Shown here one piece after another: positions 16,993 to 25,881 of a DNA stretch of 64,000 bases. Below the pieces are notes generated by a model. That model had not been told where the DNA came from. It ran no database searches and was given only the letters and a program-made list of their open reading frames with translations. Each line of letters opens with the position of its first letter. The first letter of the stretch is position 1. The translations under genes and the position numbers were made by a program. Source of the DNA: Tessaracoccus palaemonis (GTDB taxonomy: Bacteria; Actinomycetota; Actinomycetes; Propionibacteriales; Propionibacteriaceae); assembly GCF_019316905.1 (NCBI RefSeq), contig NZ_CP079216.1, positions 3,100,001 to 3,164,000 on the forward strand. The letters run 5' to 3'.

Positions 16993-18216
16993 ATGACACA
17001 CAGCGAGAGATTCGACCATCTCATCGTGGGAGCGGGCGTGGCCGCGGCCGCCGCGGCCAGGGCCATCCGCGAGCGGGACCCGTCGGCCAGCGTCGGCATC
17101 ATCGGGCGGGAGCCGGACGGTCCGTACTACCGGCCGAACCTCTCCAAGAGCCTCTGGCTCGACGACTCCACCAGCCTCGACGACGGCTGGCTCCTCGGCG
17201 ACGACGACGGGGTCGAGCTGATCACGGGCGTCGCGGCGACGCGGCTCCACCCCCAGACGCAGGTGGTGAGCCTGTCGAACGCGGAGCAGATCGGCTACGG
17301 GCAGCTGCTGCTGGCCACCGGCGCCAGCCCCCGGACGCTGCCGACGCTGCCTCCCGGCGACCGCGTCTTCTACTACCGCACCGTCGATGACTACCGGCGG
17401 CTCCGCGACGTCGCTCAGCCCGGTTCGAAGGCCGTGGTCGTCGGGGGCGGATACATCGGCGCGGAACTGGCCGCGGCGCTCGCGTCGAACGACGTTGCCG
17501 TGACGCTGGTGATCCCGACCCGGACGGTGCAGTCGAACCTGTTCCCGCCGGACCTGGCCAAGCGGGTCACGGAGACGTTCCGGTCGCGCGGCGTGACGGT
17601 GAAGGCGGGTGCGCGGGTCATGTCTGGCACGGCCACCGACGACGGCGGCGTGCGGCTGGAGACGGAGGCCGGCGCGACGCTGACCGCCGACTACGTCGTC
17701 TTCGGCATCGGCGTCACGCCGAACATCAAGCTCGCCGAGTGCGCCGGCCTCAAGACCGACGGCGGCATCGTCGTCGACGAGTACCTCTCCACCAGCGTGC
17801 CCGGCATCTGGGCGGCGGGCGACGTCGCCCACTACCCCGACGCCCTGCTCGAGATGCGCCGCGTGGAGCACGTCGACAACGCCGAGCACCAGGGCGCGCG
17901 TGCCGGCCGCAACATGGTCGCCGCGACGAGGCGGAAAACGCTCAAGGCCTACAACTACACGCCCATCTTCTGGTCGGATCTGTTCGACTACGGGTACGAG
18001 GCCGTCGGCGAGATCGACTCGTCGTACGCCACCGTCGAGGACTTCACCCCGGACCTGTCGTCGGGCGTCATCTACTACCTGCTCGACGGGCACGTCCGCG
18101 GCGTACTGCTGTGGAACGTGTGGGAGTCGACCGACAAGGCTAAGAAGCTGATCGGCGACACGTCGGCCCGCTCCATCCGCGCCTCCGAACTCAAGGGCCG
18201 CATCCCGCTGGGTTGA
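16993..18216 (+). CDS. FAD/NAD(P)-dependent oxidoreductase (ferredoxin/rubredoxin reductase-like)
   Basis: 407 aa from the ATG at 16993; longer upstream frames run into the family C repeat. The FAD dinucleotide motif LIVGAGVAAAAAARAIRERD is at residues 10-30, then YYRPNLSKSLW. The NAD(P) motif VVGGGYIGAELAAALAS is near 150, and the second FAD motif GIWAAGDVAHYP near 275. The C-terminal dimerisation domain matches AIF/ferredoxin-reductase proteins. Partner and substrate are unknown, and no ferredoxin or oxygenase gene is adjacent. It stands alone between repeat-rich spacers. Confidence 0.85.
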   Translation: MTHSERFDHLIVGAGVAAAAAARAIRERDPSASVGIIGREPDGPYYRPNLSKSLWLDDSTSLDDGWLLGDDDGVELITGVAATRLHPQTQVVSLSNAEQIGYGQLLLATGASPRTLPTLPPGDRVFYYRTVDDYRRLRDVAQPGSKAVVVGGGYIGAELAAALASNDVAVTLVIPTRTVQSNLFPPDLAKRVTETFRSRGVTVKAGARVMSGTATDDGGVRLETEAGATLTADYVVFGIGVTPNIKLAECAGLKTDGGIVVDEYLSTSVPGIWAAGDVAHYPDALLEMRRVEHVDNAEHQGARAGRNMVAATRRKTLKAYNYTPIFWSDLFDYGYEAVGEIDSSYATVEDFTPDLSSGVIYYLLDGHVRGVLLWNVWESTDKAKKLIGDTSARSIRASELKGRIPLG

Positions 18217-18283
18217 TCCGACTCGCCCGTCGGCCACCGCTCCCGAGAACCGGGCGCTGCTCCGTCGCGCTGTCATCCCCGCC

Positions 18284-18340
18284 TCCGAAAACCGTTCAGT
18301 GGTCGATTCTCCTCGGTCTGCCAGCGAAAACCGTTCACCG
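18284..18340. repeat. Family C element, single arm (copy 2)
   Basis: CCGAAAACCGTTCAGTGG and the following GATTCTCCTCGGTC match one arm of the copies at 16716 and 18626. A shorter CGAAAACCGTTCACC repeat follows. No partner arm is seen close by, so it looks like a half element. Confidence 0.5.
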
Positions 18341-18473
18341 ACCCGTCGCCAAGCGTCCGCTCACGGTTGAGGGCTACGGTGCCTGCCAAGCGCTGCCATG
18401 CGCGACGGTGCGCTGCCGACCCTCGGAAACCCGGGCCGCGGAGCACGCAGCGACCCGAACCCGACGCCCATCA

Positions 18474-18546
18474 GTGCACAGAAGTGGCCTGGTCCGGAGC
18501 ACCCGGACATAGGCGACGTGCTCCGGACCAGGCCACAGTTGTGCAC
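18474..18546. repeat. Family B 73-bp hairpin element (copy 1)
   Basis: 29-bp arms starting GTGCACAGAAGTGGCCTGG and ending CCAGGCCACAGTTGTGCAC, almost perfectly complementary, around a 15-nt loop with GGACATAGGC. A second copy with a similar loop lies at 30611-30685. Confidence 0.75.
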
Positions 18547-18625
18547 GCAAGACGCTCTCACAGCTGCCCCGCACGTCGCCACCCCTCCGTCACCCGTCGC
18601 CTCTCCCCTCCAAAGACCCCACAGT

Positions 18626-18780
18626 CCCGAATTTCGGGCACTGCTCACTTCTCCCCGGTCCGACGACGAAGAGCGCACACCGCCTGGAGTCGCTCTCTCA
18701 CTGCCCGCCGAGGGGCGCCACCCTGTGAACGATTCTCGACACCGGACCGGGGAGAATCGACCACTGAACGATTTTCGGGA
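18626..18780. repeat. Family C palindromic intergenic element (copy 3)
   Basis: The left arm (18626-18664) has CACTTCTCCCCGGTCC; the right arm (about 18727-18780) has GGACCGGGGAGAATCGACCA and ends CGATTTTCGGGA. The interior of about 60 bp is unrelated to copy 1. Confidence 0.65.
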
Positions 18781-18851
18781 TGTGAGGCGGCATGGGAGGC
18801 GGCACGGGAGGCGGGAGCGACGGGGAGCGCCGCCGAGCGGGCAGAGCAGTA

Positions 18852-18885
18852 CACGGTTCCGGTCGGACTACCGACCGGAACCGTG
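18852..18885 (-). terminator. Terminator of the galacto-N-biose importer operon
   Basis: Perfect 15-bp stem CACGGTTCCGGTCGG / CCGACCGGAACCGTG with a 4-nt loop, 20 nt past the permease stop at 18905. Confidence 0.85.
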
Positions 18886-18904
18886 CACGACGGGGCGCCG
18901 GACC

Positions 18905-19810
18905 TCAGCCCTTCACAGCACCCGCGGCCAGGCCCGACTGCCACTGCTTCTGCAGCCCCAGGAACAGGATGATCAGCGGGACCACGCCCAGCAGGGCGCC
19001 CTGCAGGACCGCGCCGTACTGCGGGTTGAAGTAGCTCATCATCCCGTACAGGCCCAGCGTGACGGGCTTGAGTTCCGGGGAGTTGAGCATCATCAGCGGC
19101 AGCAGGAAGTTGTTCCAGGTGGCGACGAAGATGAACAGGAAGATCGTCACCATCGCCGGCGCCAGCAGCTTGAGCACGATGCCGAAGAAGATGCGGATCT
19201 CGCCGGCCCCGTCCAGGCGCGCCGACTCGATGATCTCGTCCGGCACCGACGACTGCGCGTAGACCCTGCCGAGGAACACGCCGAACGGGCTCACGCACGA
19301 CGGGATGATGACCGCCCAGATGGTGTTGGTCAGCCCGATGGCGTGGAACACGACGTAAAGCGGAATGGTCAGCAGCGCGATGGGCAGCAGCAGCCCGGCC
19401 ATGATGACCACCTGCACCGCCCCGCGACCCGGGAACGCGAACTTCGCGAGCCCGTACCCGGCGGCCACCGACACCAGCGTCCCGACGACGCCGGCCGTCG
19501 CGGAGTAGAACACCGAGTTGGCGACCCAGCGCCAGAACATCTGCTGCGTCCAGCCCATCAGCTCGACGTAGTTCTGCACGGTGTTGTTCGCGGCGAACCA
19601 CCACCCGTTGCTGGTGACGATGTCACCGTTCGACTTGGTCGACGTGATGACCAGCCAGTAGATCGGCGCCAGGAAGTACAGCAGCGCGACGACCAGCACC
19701 ACGATCGTCACGACGGTGACGACCCGCTTCGGCCGCAGGGACCGGGGCAGTCCGCCGTCCGACGGGCGGTACGTCGTGCCGTCGGGGAGGGTCGCAAGCT
19801 TGCGGGACAT
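18905..19810 (-). CDS. Carbohydrate ABC transporter permease, MalG type
   Basis: 301 aa with hydrophobic helices throughout. It has a long periplasmic segment after the first helix and the EAA loop ESARLDGAGEIRIFFGIVLK near residue 195 that docks on the ATPase. Its start overlaps the stop of the MalF-type gene by one base (TGATG). It is one half of the channel of a CUT1 oligosaccharide importer. The ATPase is not encoded here, so a shared MsiK-type ATPase is likely. Context suggests galacto-N-biose or lacto-N-biose as substrate. Confidence 0.9.
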   Translation of the reverse strand: MSRKLATLPDGTTYRPSDGGLPRSLRPKRVVTVVTIVVLVVALLYFLAPIYWLVITSTKSNGDIVTSNGWWFAANNTVQNYVELMGWTQQMFWRWVANSVFYSATAGVVGTLVSVAAGYGLAKFAFPGRGAVQVVIMAGLLLPIALLTIPLYVVFHAIGLTNTIWAVIIPSCVSPFGVFLGRVYAQSSVPDEIIESARLDGAGEIRIFFGIVLKLLAPAMVTIFLFIFVATWNNFLLPLMMLNSPELKPVTLGLYGMMSYFNPQYGAVLQGALLGVVPLIILFLGLQKQWQSGLAAGAVKG

Positions 19811-20790
19811 CAGTCGGCCTTCTTCTGCAGCAGGGCGTAGCCGACGGCGAGCACGCCGGCGATCAGCGCCATCAGGATCGAGATGGCCGACGCGGGGCCG
19901 TCACCCGACGGCGACAGGCCGCCCATCATCGTGTTGTAGGCCATCATCATCGGCGTGTAGTCGGCGCCCATCCACGGGTTCACCGCCTGCAGCACCGTCG
20001 GCTCGTTGAACAGCTGGACGGTGCCGATGATCGACAGCAGCACGGCAAGCAGCATGGCGTTGCGCACCAGCGGCACCTTGATCGCCCACACGATCGTCCA
20101 CTCGGAGGCGCCCTCCATGCGGGCCGCCTCGTATAGCTCGTGCGGGATCGACTGCAGCGCCGCCAGGAAGATCAGCATGTTGTAGCCGGTGAACGTCCAG
20201 GTGGTCATGTTCGCCATCGACCACAGGATGATGTTGGGCGCGAAGAAGTCGATGTGCCCCCCGAACAGTCCGAGCACCTGGTTGATCGGCGAGAACTGCG
20301 GGTTGTACATGTACGTCCAGATCAGCGCCGCGACGACGCCCGGCACCGCGTACGGCAGGAAGTAGCCGAGCCGGAACCCCGCGACCCGGCGGACCGACGC
20401 CGAGTCGAGCAGGAGCGCCAGCCCCAGCGCCGAGAGGATCATCAACGGCACCTGGACGATGCCGAACAGGAACACCCGCCCCATGCCCGCCCAGAAGGCG
20501 CTGCTCGTGGCGTAGTGGACGTAGTTCTCGAAGCCGACGAACTGGTTGACCAGCTCGCCGCCGCCGTAGAGCCCGCCTCCCGAGGCGACGCCCCGGAAGA
20601 AGGACTGGTAGATCGAGACCCCGATGGGGATCAGGAAGCAGAACGCGAAGAGGATGGCGAACGGGGCCAGGAAACCCCATCCGGCCAGCACGGTGCGCCG
20701 CCGACCCGGGCGGGACGCGGCGCGTCCCGCCCGTCGGGGCGTCTGCGCGGGGCGCGCAGCGGCTCCCCGGTCGACGACACTCGTAGTCAT
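19810..20790 (-). CDS. Carbohydrate ABC transporter permease, MalF type
   Basis: 326 aa. A basic, Arg-rich N-terminus precedes the first helix (FLAPFAILFAFCFLIPIGVS). Further helices and the EAA loop ELYEAARMEGASEWTIVWAI near residue 230 follow. It pairs with the MalG-type protein encoded downstream with a 1-nt overlap. The binding-protein gene is 2 nt upstream, so the three are one translational unit. Confidence 0.9.
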   Translation of the reverse strand: MTTSVVDRGAAARPAQTPRRAGRAASRPGRRRTVLAGWGFLAPFAILFAFCFLIPIGVSIYQSFFRGVASGGGLYGGGELVNQFVGFENYVHYATSSAFWAGMGRVFLFGIVQVPLMILSALGLALLLDSASVRRVAGFRLGYFLPYAVPGVVAALIWTYMYNPQFSPINQVLGLFGGHIDFFAPNIILWSMANMTTWTFTGYNMLIFLAALQSIPHELYEAARMEGASEWTIVWAIKVPLVRNAMLLAVLLSIIGTVQLFNEPTVLQAVNPWMGADYTPMMMAYNTMMGGLSPSGDGPASAISILMALIAGVLAVGYALLQKKAD

Positions 20791-20792
20791 GA

Positions 20793-22109
20793 TCAGGCGA
20801 CCGGGAGCCCGGCGTCCTTGAGCGACGACACCGAGGCGTCCTGCGCCGCCGTGAAGATGTCGGCGACCTTGCCCGATCCGTCACCGGCAGCCGCGGCGGC
20901 CTTCGCCATCGGGTCGGCGATCGCCGGCCAGGTCGGCATGTAGCCGAAGGCCGGGTTCAGCGTGTCGTTCGCGGCGGCGAGCTCGGCGAAGACGTCCTGG
21001 CCGCCGTAGAAGTCGCTGACCGACTCGGGCGTGGTGACCGTGCCCTTGGCGGCGACGACGAGGCCCTGCGTGGCGAGGTCGTCGATCTGGGTGTTCAGCC
21101 AGTTGTTGAACTCCATGGCCTGGGCCGGGTGGTCGCAGCCCTTCATGACCGCGACGCCGGAACCGCCGTCGGGGCCGGTCATCTGCTGCGTGGCGAACAT
21201 GGGCAGCTGGGTGACGGCCCACTGGCCCTCGTTGTCGGATCCGGCCATGTCGCCGGCGAGCAGCGGGGCCTCCCAGGCGGCGCCGACCGTGCCGATCAGC
21301 GACTGGTCGATCAGGGCGGCCTTGAAGCCGTCGCCCCAGCGGTTCTCGACGAGCGTGGTCTTGGCGTCGAGCATCTGCTGCCAGGTGTCGGCGACCTTCG
21401 CGGTCTCCTCCGAGGTCACGTTGACCTTCCAGGCGTCGTTCTCGACGGTGTACCAGGTGGCGCCCGCGGCGGCGGACTGCGCGGCGAGCCAGTACTGGGC
21501 CTCGTCGGGCTGGAACGCGGTGATGTACTTGCCCTGCTCGGCGGCCTTCGCGGCGGTGGCGACCAGCTCGTCGGCGGTGGTGGGGACGTCGAGGCCGAGC
21601 TTCTCGAACTCAGCCTTGTTGTAGTAGTAGACGAGCGGCCCGGTGTCCTGCGGCAGGCCGACGGAGATGTCGCCGACCTTCATGAGACCCTGCGCGCCCT
21701 CGGAGAAGTTGGCCGTGTACTTGGCGGCCTCGGCGGTGACGTCCTCGAGCAGCCCCTTGGTGTAGAGCGACGGGACCTCGGCGTAGCCGACCTGCGCGAG
21801 GCAGGCGGCGCTGTCGGCCTTGACGTCGTTCTCGAGCTTCTTGACCATCTCGGCGGCCTGGCCGTCGAACTTGGTGGCCTCGACCTGGATGTCCGGGTGC
21901 TCGGCGTTCCACTTGGCGACGATGTCGGCGATCTTCGTCATGCCTTCGCCGTCGGGCAGTCGGTGCAGGTACTGCAGTGAGACCTTCTCGGCGGCGGGAG
22001 CCGACGACTCGGCAGGGGTGGAGCCCGTCGTGGTGTTGCCGGCGCAGGCGGTCAGGCCGACCGCGGCGACGATGCCGACGGCGCCGAGGCGGAGGTAGCG
22101 GGTGGTCAT
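20793..22109 (-). CDS. Extracellular sugar-binding lipoprotein (CUT1)
   Basis: 438 aa from the ATG at 22109. The lipoprotein signal has lipobox LTAC with Cys22 and a short Thr/Ser linker. The mature part is a SBP_bac_1 fold with VSLQYLHRLPDGEGMTKI near the start, NVTSEETAKVADTWQQML near the middle and MKGCDHPAQAMEFNNWL late. It delivers oligosaccharide to the MalF/MalG pair. GH112 lies directly upstream, as in the bifidobacterial lacto-N-biose loci where binding protein and phosphorylase genes are linked. Confidence 0.9.
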   Translation of the reverse strand: MTTRYLRLGAVGIVAAVGLTACAGNTTTGSTPAESSAPAAEKVSLQYLHRLPDGEGMTKIADIVAKWNAEHPDIQVEATKFDGQAAEMVKKLENDVKADSAACLAQVGYAEVPSLYTKGLLEDVTAEAAKYTANFSEGAQGLMKVGDISVGLPQDTGPLVYYYNKAEFEKLGLDVPTTADELVATAAKAAEQGKYITAFQPDEAQYWLAAQSAAAGATWYTVENDAWKVNVTSEETAKVADTWQQMLDAKTTLVENRWGDGFKAALIDQSLIGTVGAAWEAPLLAGDMAGSDNEGQWAVTQLPMFATQQMTGPDGGSGVAVMKGCDHPAQAMEFNNWLNTQIDDLATQGLVVAAKGTVTTPESVSDFYGGQDVFAELAAANDTLNPAFGYMPTWPAIADPMAKAAAAAGDGSGKVADIFTAAQDASVSSLKDAGLPVA

Positions 22110-22139
22110 GGTGTTCCTTTCGGGTTTGCGATTCGCGCC

Positions 22140-22156
22140 GCGTCCACCGTGGACGC
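22140..22156. promoter_or_regulatory. Possible operator between GH112 and the importer
   Basis: 17-bp palindrome GCGTCCACCGTGGACGC in the 79-bp gap before the binding-protein start. It is too tight for a hairpin loop, so a protein site is more plausible. No second copy was seen. Confidence 0.3.
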
Positions 22157-22188
22157 TCGCACGCTCCGGGCCACGTGCCCGGTCTTGC

Positions 22189-24375
22189 TCATCGGCGGAG
22201 TTCACGGGTTTCCACCCATGCGTGGCCGTACGGGTCGAGCTCGACGACCCAGTCGTCGCCCCCGCCCCGAACCGTCGTCCGGACGTGCTCGTCGGTGTTG
22301 TTGAGGACGACGAACTGTCCGCTCTCCGGGTAGTGGGCAACCTCGACGCGCGGGTCGTCGGCGATCCACTCACCGAACGCGCTGTCGCGCCCGGCGGCCC
22401 AGTAGAGCGCGCGGTGCAGGAGCCGCGCGTTCTCATGGCTGTAGGGCAGGCCGGCCAGGTACACACCGCGACCCTCGCCGTAGTGCGACGCGGCGGCCTG
22501 CACGGTGCCGCGGCCCGCGGCGAGCACCTCGACGTCGCGGGTGAACGCGACGATGTCCGGGGTGCCTTCGCCGACGTCGAGGCCCGCCCCGAGGTCGGCG
22601 GTGATGAAGTGCCGCTCGACGGTGTCGAAGGGCCGGTTGGTGGACAGCCCCCAGCCGAGCTCGCGGTCCACGCCGAGCACGTCGGCCAGCTGGAAGGTGA
22701 CTCCGCCGTCGATGTGGGCGGTGGGGTCGCCGACGCCGACGAGGCCGCCGCCCGCGGCGACGAACGACCGGACCGCGGCCTGGACCCGGGGGGCGCCCCA
22801 TGCGCTGCCGCCGGAGAACGAGGTGCCCAGCGCGCCGGCGTTGATCAGGACGCCGACGCCGTCGGGCACGCCGTCGCGGATGTCGTCGAAGCTCAGGAAG
22901 TCCACCTCGAACGGCAGGCCGGCGAGGGCCTCCAGGACGCCGAGGTATGAGTACGCCTGGCGGTACCAGAGCGCGTGGGCGACCATGTGCGTCTGCCAGC
23001 TGCGCAGCCGGCCCCACGCGTTGAGGATCGCGACGCGGAAGGGTGCGCTGGCGGGCCGGCGGCCCTCGCCGCGGTCGTGAATCGCCCTGAACTCGTCGGC
23101 GATCTGCTCCATCCGGTCGACGAAGTCCGGGTGCTCGAGGGCGAGGCTGAGGTAGCCGCCGTAGCCGATGCGGTCGAGCGGGGAGCGCACGATCGCGCGG
23201 CGGGCCTGCAGCCAGGAGGCGTTGGCCTCGGTGACGGGGTCGCCGCCGGGGTGGAACACGTCGGGGAAGAAGTACGGAAGGAGCCGGCCCTCGGTGTAGC
23301 GGACGCCGGGGATGTCGCTGATCATGCGGCAGGTCGCGCCGGAGCCGACCGAGCCGACGACCGCGTCGATGCCCGTCGACGCGAAGAGCGTGCCGTAGGG
23401 CTCGGTGCCGATCCAGTTGTCGCCCAGGAACATCATCGCCTCCTTGCCGGAGGCGTGGACGGCGTCGACGAGCTGCCGGACACGGTCGGTGACGAAGCGG
23501 TGCTGGAAGTCGATCCAGTCGCGGAAGGCGCGGGTCGGGACGCGGAAGGACGAGTTGTAGTAGCCCTCATCGACGAAGTCTTCGGCGGTCAGCGCGTAGC
23601 CGAGGTGCTCCTCGAACTGCTCCATCGCCTCGACGGAGACGGAGGCGGAGTAGCCGAACCAGTCGACGAAGCGCTCCTTCGCGTCGGGCCCGAACACCAG
23701 CGTGAAGTGGTAGAAGAACGTGGTGAACCGGACGACGTCCACCTCGGGATGGTCGCCCAGCCAGCCGTCGAGCGAGGAGCGGACGTGCTCCCAGGTCGCG
23801 GGGTGACGCACGTCGAAGGGCGACTCGCGGATGCGCGACGGGTCGTCGGCCCAGTCGTTGGTGATGTAGTTGTACATCTGGGTGGGGTCCCAGGTCTGCA
23901 CGGCGAGGAAGTCGACGGTGTAGACGTGGCCCGCGACGGCCCCGGTCACCGTCACGACGGTGTCCGCGCCCTCACCCGACACCCGCCAGGTGCCCGGGGG
24001 CAGGGTCTCTCCGGTGGTGCGGTCGATGACCTGCCACCAGCGGTCCACATCGCAGCCGAGGTCGGGCGTGACCTGCAGCGCGTACCAGCCGGCCATCAGC
24101 GGGATCTCGAGATCGCCGTCGGCCAGGGCCGGGGTCCGCTCGGACATCAGGTAGCTGCGGGTCAGTTCCGACGGGTGGGCGTCGGCCCACTCCTGGTCGC
24201 CGCGGCCGACGAAGTAGGTGGCGTAGACCTTGGCGGCCAGCTCGCCGACGATCGCCGGCAGCTCCGTGCCGTCCGAGTTGCGCACGGCGTCGGCGCCGAG
24301 CCTCTCGAGCAGTCCGACGAGTTGGTCGTCGAGTCCGGTCTCGATCGGCAGGGTCAGTCGGCCAGGTGCCGTCAT
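22189..24375 (-). CDS. lnpA: GH112 galacto-N-biose/lacto-N-biose phosphorylase
   Basis: 728 aa, close to the roughly 720-750 aa of characterised GH112 enzymes. The early segment RNSDGTELP near residue 32, FTTFFYHFTLVFG near 220 and FLGDNWIGTEPYG near 316-328 are hallmark motifs. Asp319 matches the known catalytic acid. Downstream domains resemble the central Rossmann/ATCase-like and C-terminal beta parts. It phosphorolyses Gal-beta-1,3-GalNAc (mucin core) or Gal-beta-1,3-GlcNAc (milk oligosaccharide) to Gal-1-P and the N-acetylhexosamine in the cytoplasm. Which substrate is preferred cannot be told here; Cutibacterium has a GNB-preferring enzyme. It lies between the importer and ROK genes. 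Confidence 0.93.
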   Translation of the reverse strand: MTAPGRLTLPIETGLDDQLVGLLERLGADAVRNSDGTELPAIVGELAAKVYATYFVGRGDQEWADAHPSELTRSYLMSERTPALADGDLEIPLMAGWYALQVTPDLGCDVDRWWQVIDRTTGETLPPGTWRVSGEGADTVVTVTGAVAGHVYTVDFLAVQTWDPTQMYNYITNDWADDPSRIRESPFDVRHPATWEHVRSSLDGWLGDHPEVDVVRFTTFFYHFTLVFGPDAKERFVDWFGYSASVSVEAMEQFEEHLGYALTAEDFVDEGYYNSSFRVPTRAFRDWIDFQHRFVTDRVRQLVDAVHASGKEAMMFLGDNWIGTEPYGTLFASTGIDAVVGSVGSGATCRMISDIPGVRYTEGRLLPYFFPDVFHPGGDPVTEANASWLQARRAIVRSPLDRIGYGGYLSLALEHPDFVDRMEQIADEFRAIHDRGEGRRPASAPFRVAILNAWGRLRSWQTHMVAHALWYRQAYSYLGVLEALAGLPFEVDFLSFDDIRDGVPDGVGVLINAGALGTSFSGGSAWGAPRVQAAVRSFVAAGGGLVGVGDPTAHIDGGVTFQLADVLGVDRELGWGLSTNRPFDTVERHFITADLGAGLDVGEGTPDIVAFTRDVEVLAAGRGTVQAAASHYGEGRGVYLAGLPYSHENARLLHRALYWAAGRDSAFGEWIADDPRVEVAHYPESGQFVVLNNTDEHVRTTVRGGGDDWVVELDPYGHAWVETRELRR

Positions 24376-24506
24376 CGCGCCTCCTTGTGCTGGTGCGGCT
24401 GGTGCGCGGCCTCGTCATTGATTCGTTCGGCCGGTGGTCGAAATATTAGGCAGGCGTGTCGGGCCGTGTCAATGAAGACGGGAGGGCTCAGTGCGAAATG
24501 ATCAGT

Positions 24507-25763
24507 TCAGGCGAGCGGTGGGACGCTCGTCGGGTCGACGAACACGCCCTCGATGGCCGCCTGGGCGGCCCCTCGCGAGGCGCTGATGATCCCCATGGAG
24601 CTGACGGCGAGCTCGACCGAACTGCCCTCGTCCATCCGACGGGCCCCGAGTGCGGCACCCAGCGGGGCGAGCAGCTGGTCGCCGAAGTACGCGAAGTAGC
24701 CGCCGAGCACGACGACCTGCGGGTTGAGGATGTCCACGAGGATCGACACGCCCGTGGCGAGGTTGGCCGTGATCGTCGCCAGGGCGTCGAGGGTCCGCCG
24801 GTCGCCATCCTCCGCGCGCGCCCGGACGATCTGCAGCCGGTCCTCCAGCGGCAGCGTCGGATCGGAGAGTTCCGTGCCGTCGGGGTCCACGAGCCCGAAC
24901 AGCGCGGTCAATCCCACGATGGTCTCCCAGCAGCCGACCCGGCCGCACGCGCAGGGACGACGCTCGGGGTCGAGCGGCATGTGCCCGACCTCGCCGGAGA
25001 ACCCGGACCAGCCTCGCACGAGCCGCCCACCCGCGACGATGCCAGCTCCGACGCCGACGTCGCCCGTGAGGTAGAGCAGGTCCTCGACGCCCCTGCCCGC
25101 GTAGGTGGCGTACTCGGCCACCGCGGCAAACTTCGCATCACTCTCAAGCTGGAGGGGCGGGGCGTCAGGGCCGAGCCGGGCGGCGAGTTCGGCGATCAGC
25201 GGCACGTTGCGCCAGCCCAGATTGGGCGCAAAGCGCACGGTCCCCGAGCGGTAGTCGATGACGCCGGTGGCCGCGACCTTCATGGCCACGACGTGGAAGC
25301 CCGCCTCCCGCAGCGACGCGAGCGTGCGGGACGCGAGGGAGGCCACGCGGTCGATGACGGCGTCGGCCTCGAGGGTCTGGACGGCGATCGGCGCCGTTGT
25401 CTCCCGGATGACCCGGCCGGCGAGATCGACCGCTGTGAGCGCGATGTAGTCGACGTTGATCTCGACGCCGAGGCCGGCGACGTGGCTGCCGTCGATCGTC
25501 ACGAGCAGGCCGGGGCGGCCGACGAGGCCGGTGCGGTCGGGGGCCCCTTCGCTGACGAGGCCTCGCTCGACCAAGTCACTGATGACGCTCGACATCGTCG
25601 ACTTCGACAGGCCCGTCTCGGTCGCGAGTCGCGCGCGGGAGCTTCCGCCGGTGGATCGCAGATGCCGGAGGATGAGCCCCATGTTGGCGGCCCTCATGTG
25701 CGCCTGGTCGACCCGACCGGCGACCGCGGGCGCGGACCGCAGTGTCCGTGTGCTCTCCGCCAT
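24507..25763 (-). CDS. ROK-family transcriptional regulator with winged helix
   Basis: 418 aa from the ATG at 25763 (AGGTGG 5 nt upstream; a GTG 9 nt earlier is possible). The N-terminal helix-turn-helix spans about residues 18-75 (LATETGLSKSTMSSVISDLV). The ROK sugar-kinase-like domain has LGVEINVDYIALT and VGVGAGIVAGG, and the zinc motif CACGRVGCWE near 285. NagC/XylR-type proteins bind a sugar and release DNA. Its upstream region holds TTAGT-N11-ACTAA, the half-site known for XylR-type ROK repressors. It probably senses an N-acetylhexosamine or galactose derivative and controls this locus. Confidence 0.88.
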   Translation of the reverse strand: MAESTRTLRSAPAVAGRVDQAHMRAANMGLILRHLRSTGGSSRARLATETGLSKSTMSSVISDLVERGLVSEGAPDRTGLVGRPGLLVTIDGSHVAGLGVEINVDYIALTAVDLAGRVIRETTAPIAVQTLEADAVIDRVASLASRTLASLREAGFHVVAMKVAATGVIDYRSGTVRFAPNLGWRNVPLIAELAARLGPDAPPLQLESDAKFAAVAEYATYAGRGVEDLLYLTGDVGVGAGIVAGGRLVRGWSGFSGEVGHMPLDPERRPCACGRVGCWETIVGLTALFGLVDPDGTELSDPTLPLEDRLQIVRARAEDGDRRTLDALATITANLATGVSILVDILNPQVVVLGGYFAYFGDQLLAPLGAALGARRMDEGSSVELAVSSMGIISASRGAAQAAIEGVFVDPTSVPPLA

Positions 25764-25805
25764 GCGTGCCACCTAGCCTTCATCCGCCGCGCGTCATGCG
25801 ACAGC

Positions 25806-25853
25806 TTAGTGCGAACCGTTCACCTTGGATACTTAGTCTATTGGCCGCACTAA
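25806..25853 (-). promoter_or_regulatory. Candidate ROK operator TTAGT-N11-ACTAA
   Basis: TTAGT at 25833-25837 and ACTAA at 25849-25853 form an inverted pair 11 bp apart, with a further TTAGT at 25806-25810. They lie 43-90 bp upstream of the ROK start at 25763. The spacing is shorter than in the classical XylR operator, so the match is suggestive only. Confidence 0.4.
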
Positions 25854-25881
25854 TAGCTTGTCGATCGGACCGCCATGGAAG

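Larger units (their letters stand above)
18217..18904. other. Repeat-rich spacer without a supported gene
   Basis: This 688-bp spacer holds two family C elements, one family B element and a terminator. Reading frames cross it on both strands but none has a recognisable protein or ribosome site. It separates convergent units. Confidence 0.7.

Noticed and set aside
18398-19840. 480-aa plus-strand frame crossing the repeat spacer and the MalG gene
   Set aside because: It runs through palindromic repeats and antisense to a real permease; no recognisable protein.
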